From Flavobacteriaceae bacterium (GTDB lineage Bacteria; Bacteroidota; Bacteroidia; Flavobacteriales; Flavobacteriaceae), in contig WGDF01000050.1 in assembly GCA_015493405.1 (NCBI GenBank), positions 1-5,743 on the forward strand: 5,743 bases of DNA. The letters are read 5' to 3'. Under the pieces are notes generated by a model, which saw nothing but the letters and a program-made list of their open reading frames with translations, ran no database searches and was not told the DNA's origin. The translations under genes and the position numbers were made by a program. Positions 4,802-5,743 of the stretch are shown here, piece after piece. Each line of letters opens with the position of its first letter. The stretch's first letter is position 1.

Positions 4802-5743
4802 CTAATGCTTAATCTCGCCTAACTTCTCCGGTTCATGTTTATATTTGAACAAAACGGCAAATAAAATAGCAATAACCAAGGCGTATAAAGCAAATACAAA
4901 CCATATGTTTTGCCAATCACGTATACCATTCTGAGTAAATAAATCAATGATATAGCCACTGCCGTAAGCACCAATCATAGCGCCCAAACCATTGGTCATA
5001 ATCATAAATAAACCTTGTGCCGATGCTCTGATTTTGGGATTGGTTTCTTGTTCGACAAATAAAGAACCGGAAATATTGAAAAAATCAAATGCCATACCGT
5101 AAACAATCATAGATAAAATGATGGCCACTGCTCCAAGACCTACCGGACTGCCAATGCCAAACAGACCGAAACGGAAAAACCAAGCCAACATACTCATAAT
5201 CATCACTTTTTTAATCCCGAAACGCTTCAAAAAGAAAGGAATAGTCAAAATAAATACGGTTTCCGAAATCTGAGATAATGACATCACAAAACCATTGTAT
5301 TTAACTATAATACTATCTTTAAACAGAGGATTATTTCCAAAATCATGCAAAAAAGCTTCCCCCCACATATTGGTAATCTGTAAGGCTGCGCCTAAAAGCA
5401 TAGAAAAAATAAAGAAAATAGCCATTTTTTTATCCTTAAATAAAACAAAAGCATCTAAACCTAAGGCTTGTGTCAAAGTTTTTTTGGCTGCATCTTTCTC
5501 AGGAGGACAATCCGGTAACATAAAGGTGTAAAAGCCCAACACTACTGAAGCCACTGCCGCAAAATAAAATTGTCCCGTATTAATTCCCCAACCGAAGTAA
5601 TCGGTAATCCAGGTCGCTAAGATAAAACCTATAGTGCCCCAAACACGAATAGGCGGAAAAGTTTTAACCACATCCATTTCATTGCGTTCCAAAATACAAT
5701 AAGAAATAGTATTGTCCAAAGCAATGGTCGGCATATATAACAT
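4802..5743 (-). CDS. Nucleoside:H+ symporter-like MFS transporter, C-terminal part, cut by window edge
   Basis: An inner-membrane transporter of the major facilitator superfamily, closest by motif to the nucleoside:proton symporter family (NupG/XapB type). The visible 313 residues start at an ATG on the window edge that is almost certainly internal: the text LYMPTIALDNTISY corresponds to the TM4 region in NupG-like proteins, so roughly 100 residues are missing. Next comes FPPIRVWGTIGFILATW (about 29-45), a strong signature of this family. Further hydrophobic segments lie near residues 55-75, 105-125, 145-170, 176-195, 198-220, 243-265 and 280-302, and NPKIRASAQGLFMIMTNGLGA is the conserved loop and helix of the second half. 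The C-terminus is short and charged (YKHEPEKLGEIKH). The likely job is uptake of nucleosides with protons; the substrate is an inference. It lies upstream of yebC on the same strand but 170 bases away, across several repeats. Confidence 0.88.
   Translation of the reverse strand: MLYMPTIALDNTISYCILERNEMDVVKTFPPIRVWGTIGFILATWITDYFGWGINTGQFYFAAVASVVLGFYTFMLPDCPPEKDAAKKTLTQALGLDAFVLFKDKKMAIFFIFSMLLGAALQITNMWGEAFLHDFGNNPLFKDSIIVKYNGFVMSLSQISETVFILTIPFFLKRFGIKKVMIMSMLAWFFRFGLFGIGSPVGLGAVAIILSMIVYGMAFDFFNISGSLFVEQETNPKIRASAQGLFMIMTNGLGAMIGAYGSGYIIDLFTQNGIRDWQNIWFVFALYALVIAILFAVLFKYKHEPEKLGEIKH

Noticed and set aside
5295..5531. 78-codon + strand frame opposite the transporter
   Set aside because: Antisense to transmembrane-coding sequence; no recognisable features.

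Overview
The window looks like chromosomal DNA from a member of Bacteroidota, probably near Flavobacteriia. It is AT-rich, start codons are preceded by A-rich stretches rather than clear Shine-Dalgarno sites, and the proteins have the character of that phylum, notably the YebC variant with a long basic N-terminus and the two-motif TerB-like protein. The species cannot be named from sequence alone. Most genes are housekeeping or metabolic. I see no phage, CRISPR, toxin-antitoxin or defence genes, and no rRNA or tRNA.

Layout, left to right. Positions 1-1148 hold the C-terminal part of a ChaN-like (DUF399) protein, overlapping by one base the start of rnhA (RNase HI), so the two are probably translationally coupled. 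A 129-base gap leads to a single OsmC/Ohr-like gene (1278-1709) closed by a clear intrinsic terminator (1743-1774). An M20 dipeptidase (1838-3229) and a small TerB-like protein (3244-3681) follow as a likely two-gene operon, ended by a strong, probably bidirectional terminator (3688-3722). On the opposite strand lie a YebC/TACO1-family gene (3906-4631) and the C-terminal three quarters of a nucleoside:H+ symporter-like MFS transporter (4802-5743), which runs off the right edge.

The least ordinary parts are the two gaps around yebC. Between the convergent TerB-like and yebC genes lies a 160-base element (3734-3893) with 26-base terminal inverted repeats and no coding capacity. It resembles a MITE or a large palindromic repeat, and three of its four arm mismatches are G-U compatible in the + strand RNA. 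Between yebC and the transporter, 170 bases hold three different repeat structures in a row: a 16-base-period repeat with a 12-base perfect palindrome (4641-4690), a GC-rich REP-like hairpin (4707-4738), and a second perfect 8-bp stem hairpin (4753-4772).

The genes do not form one pathway. Themes are RNA/DNA hybrid removal (rnhA), peroxide or thiol chemistry (OsmC-like), peptide turnover (M20), translation support (YebC) and nucleoside uptake (MFS). I found no convincing new biological system. The repeat-packed gaps are the best candidates for follow-up.
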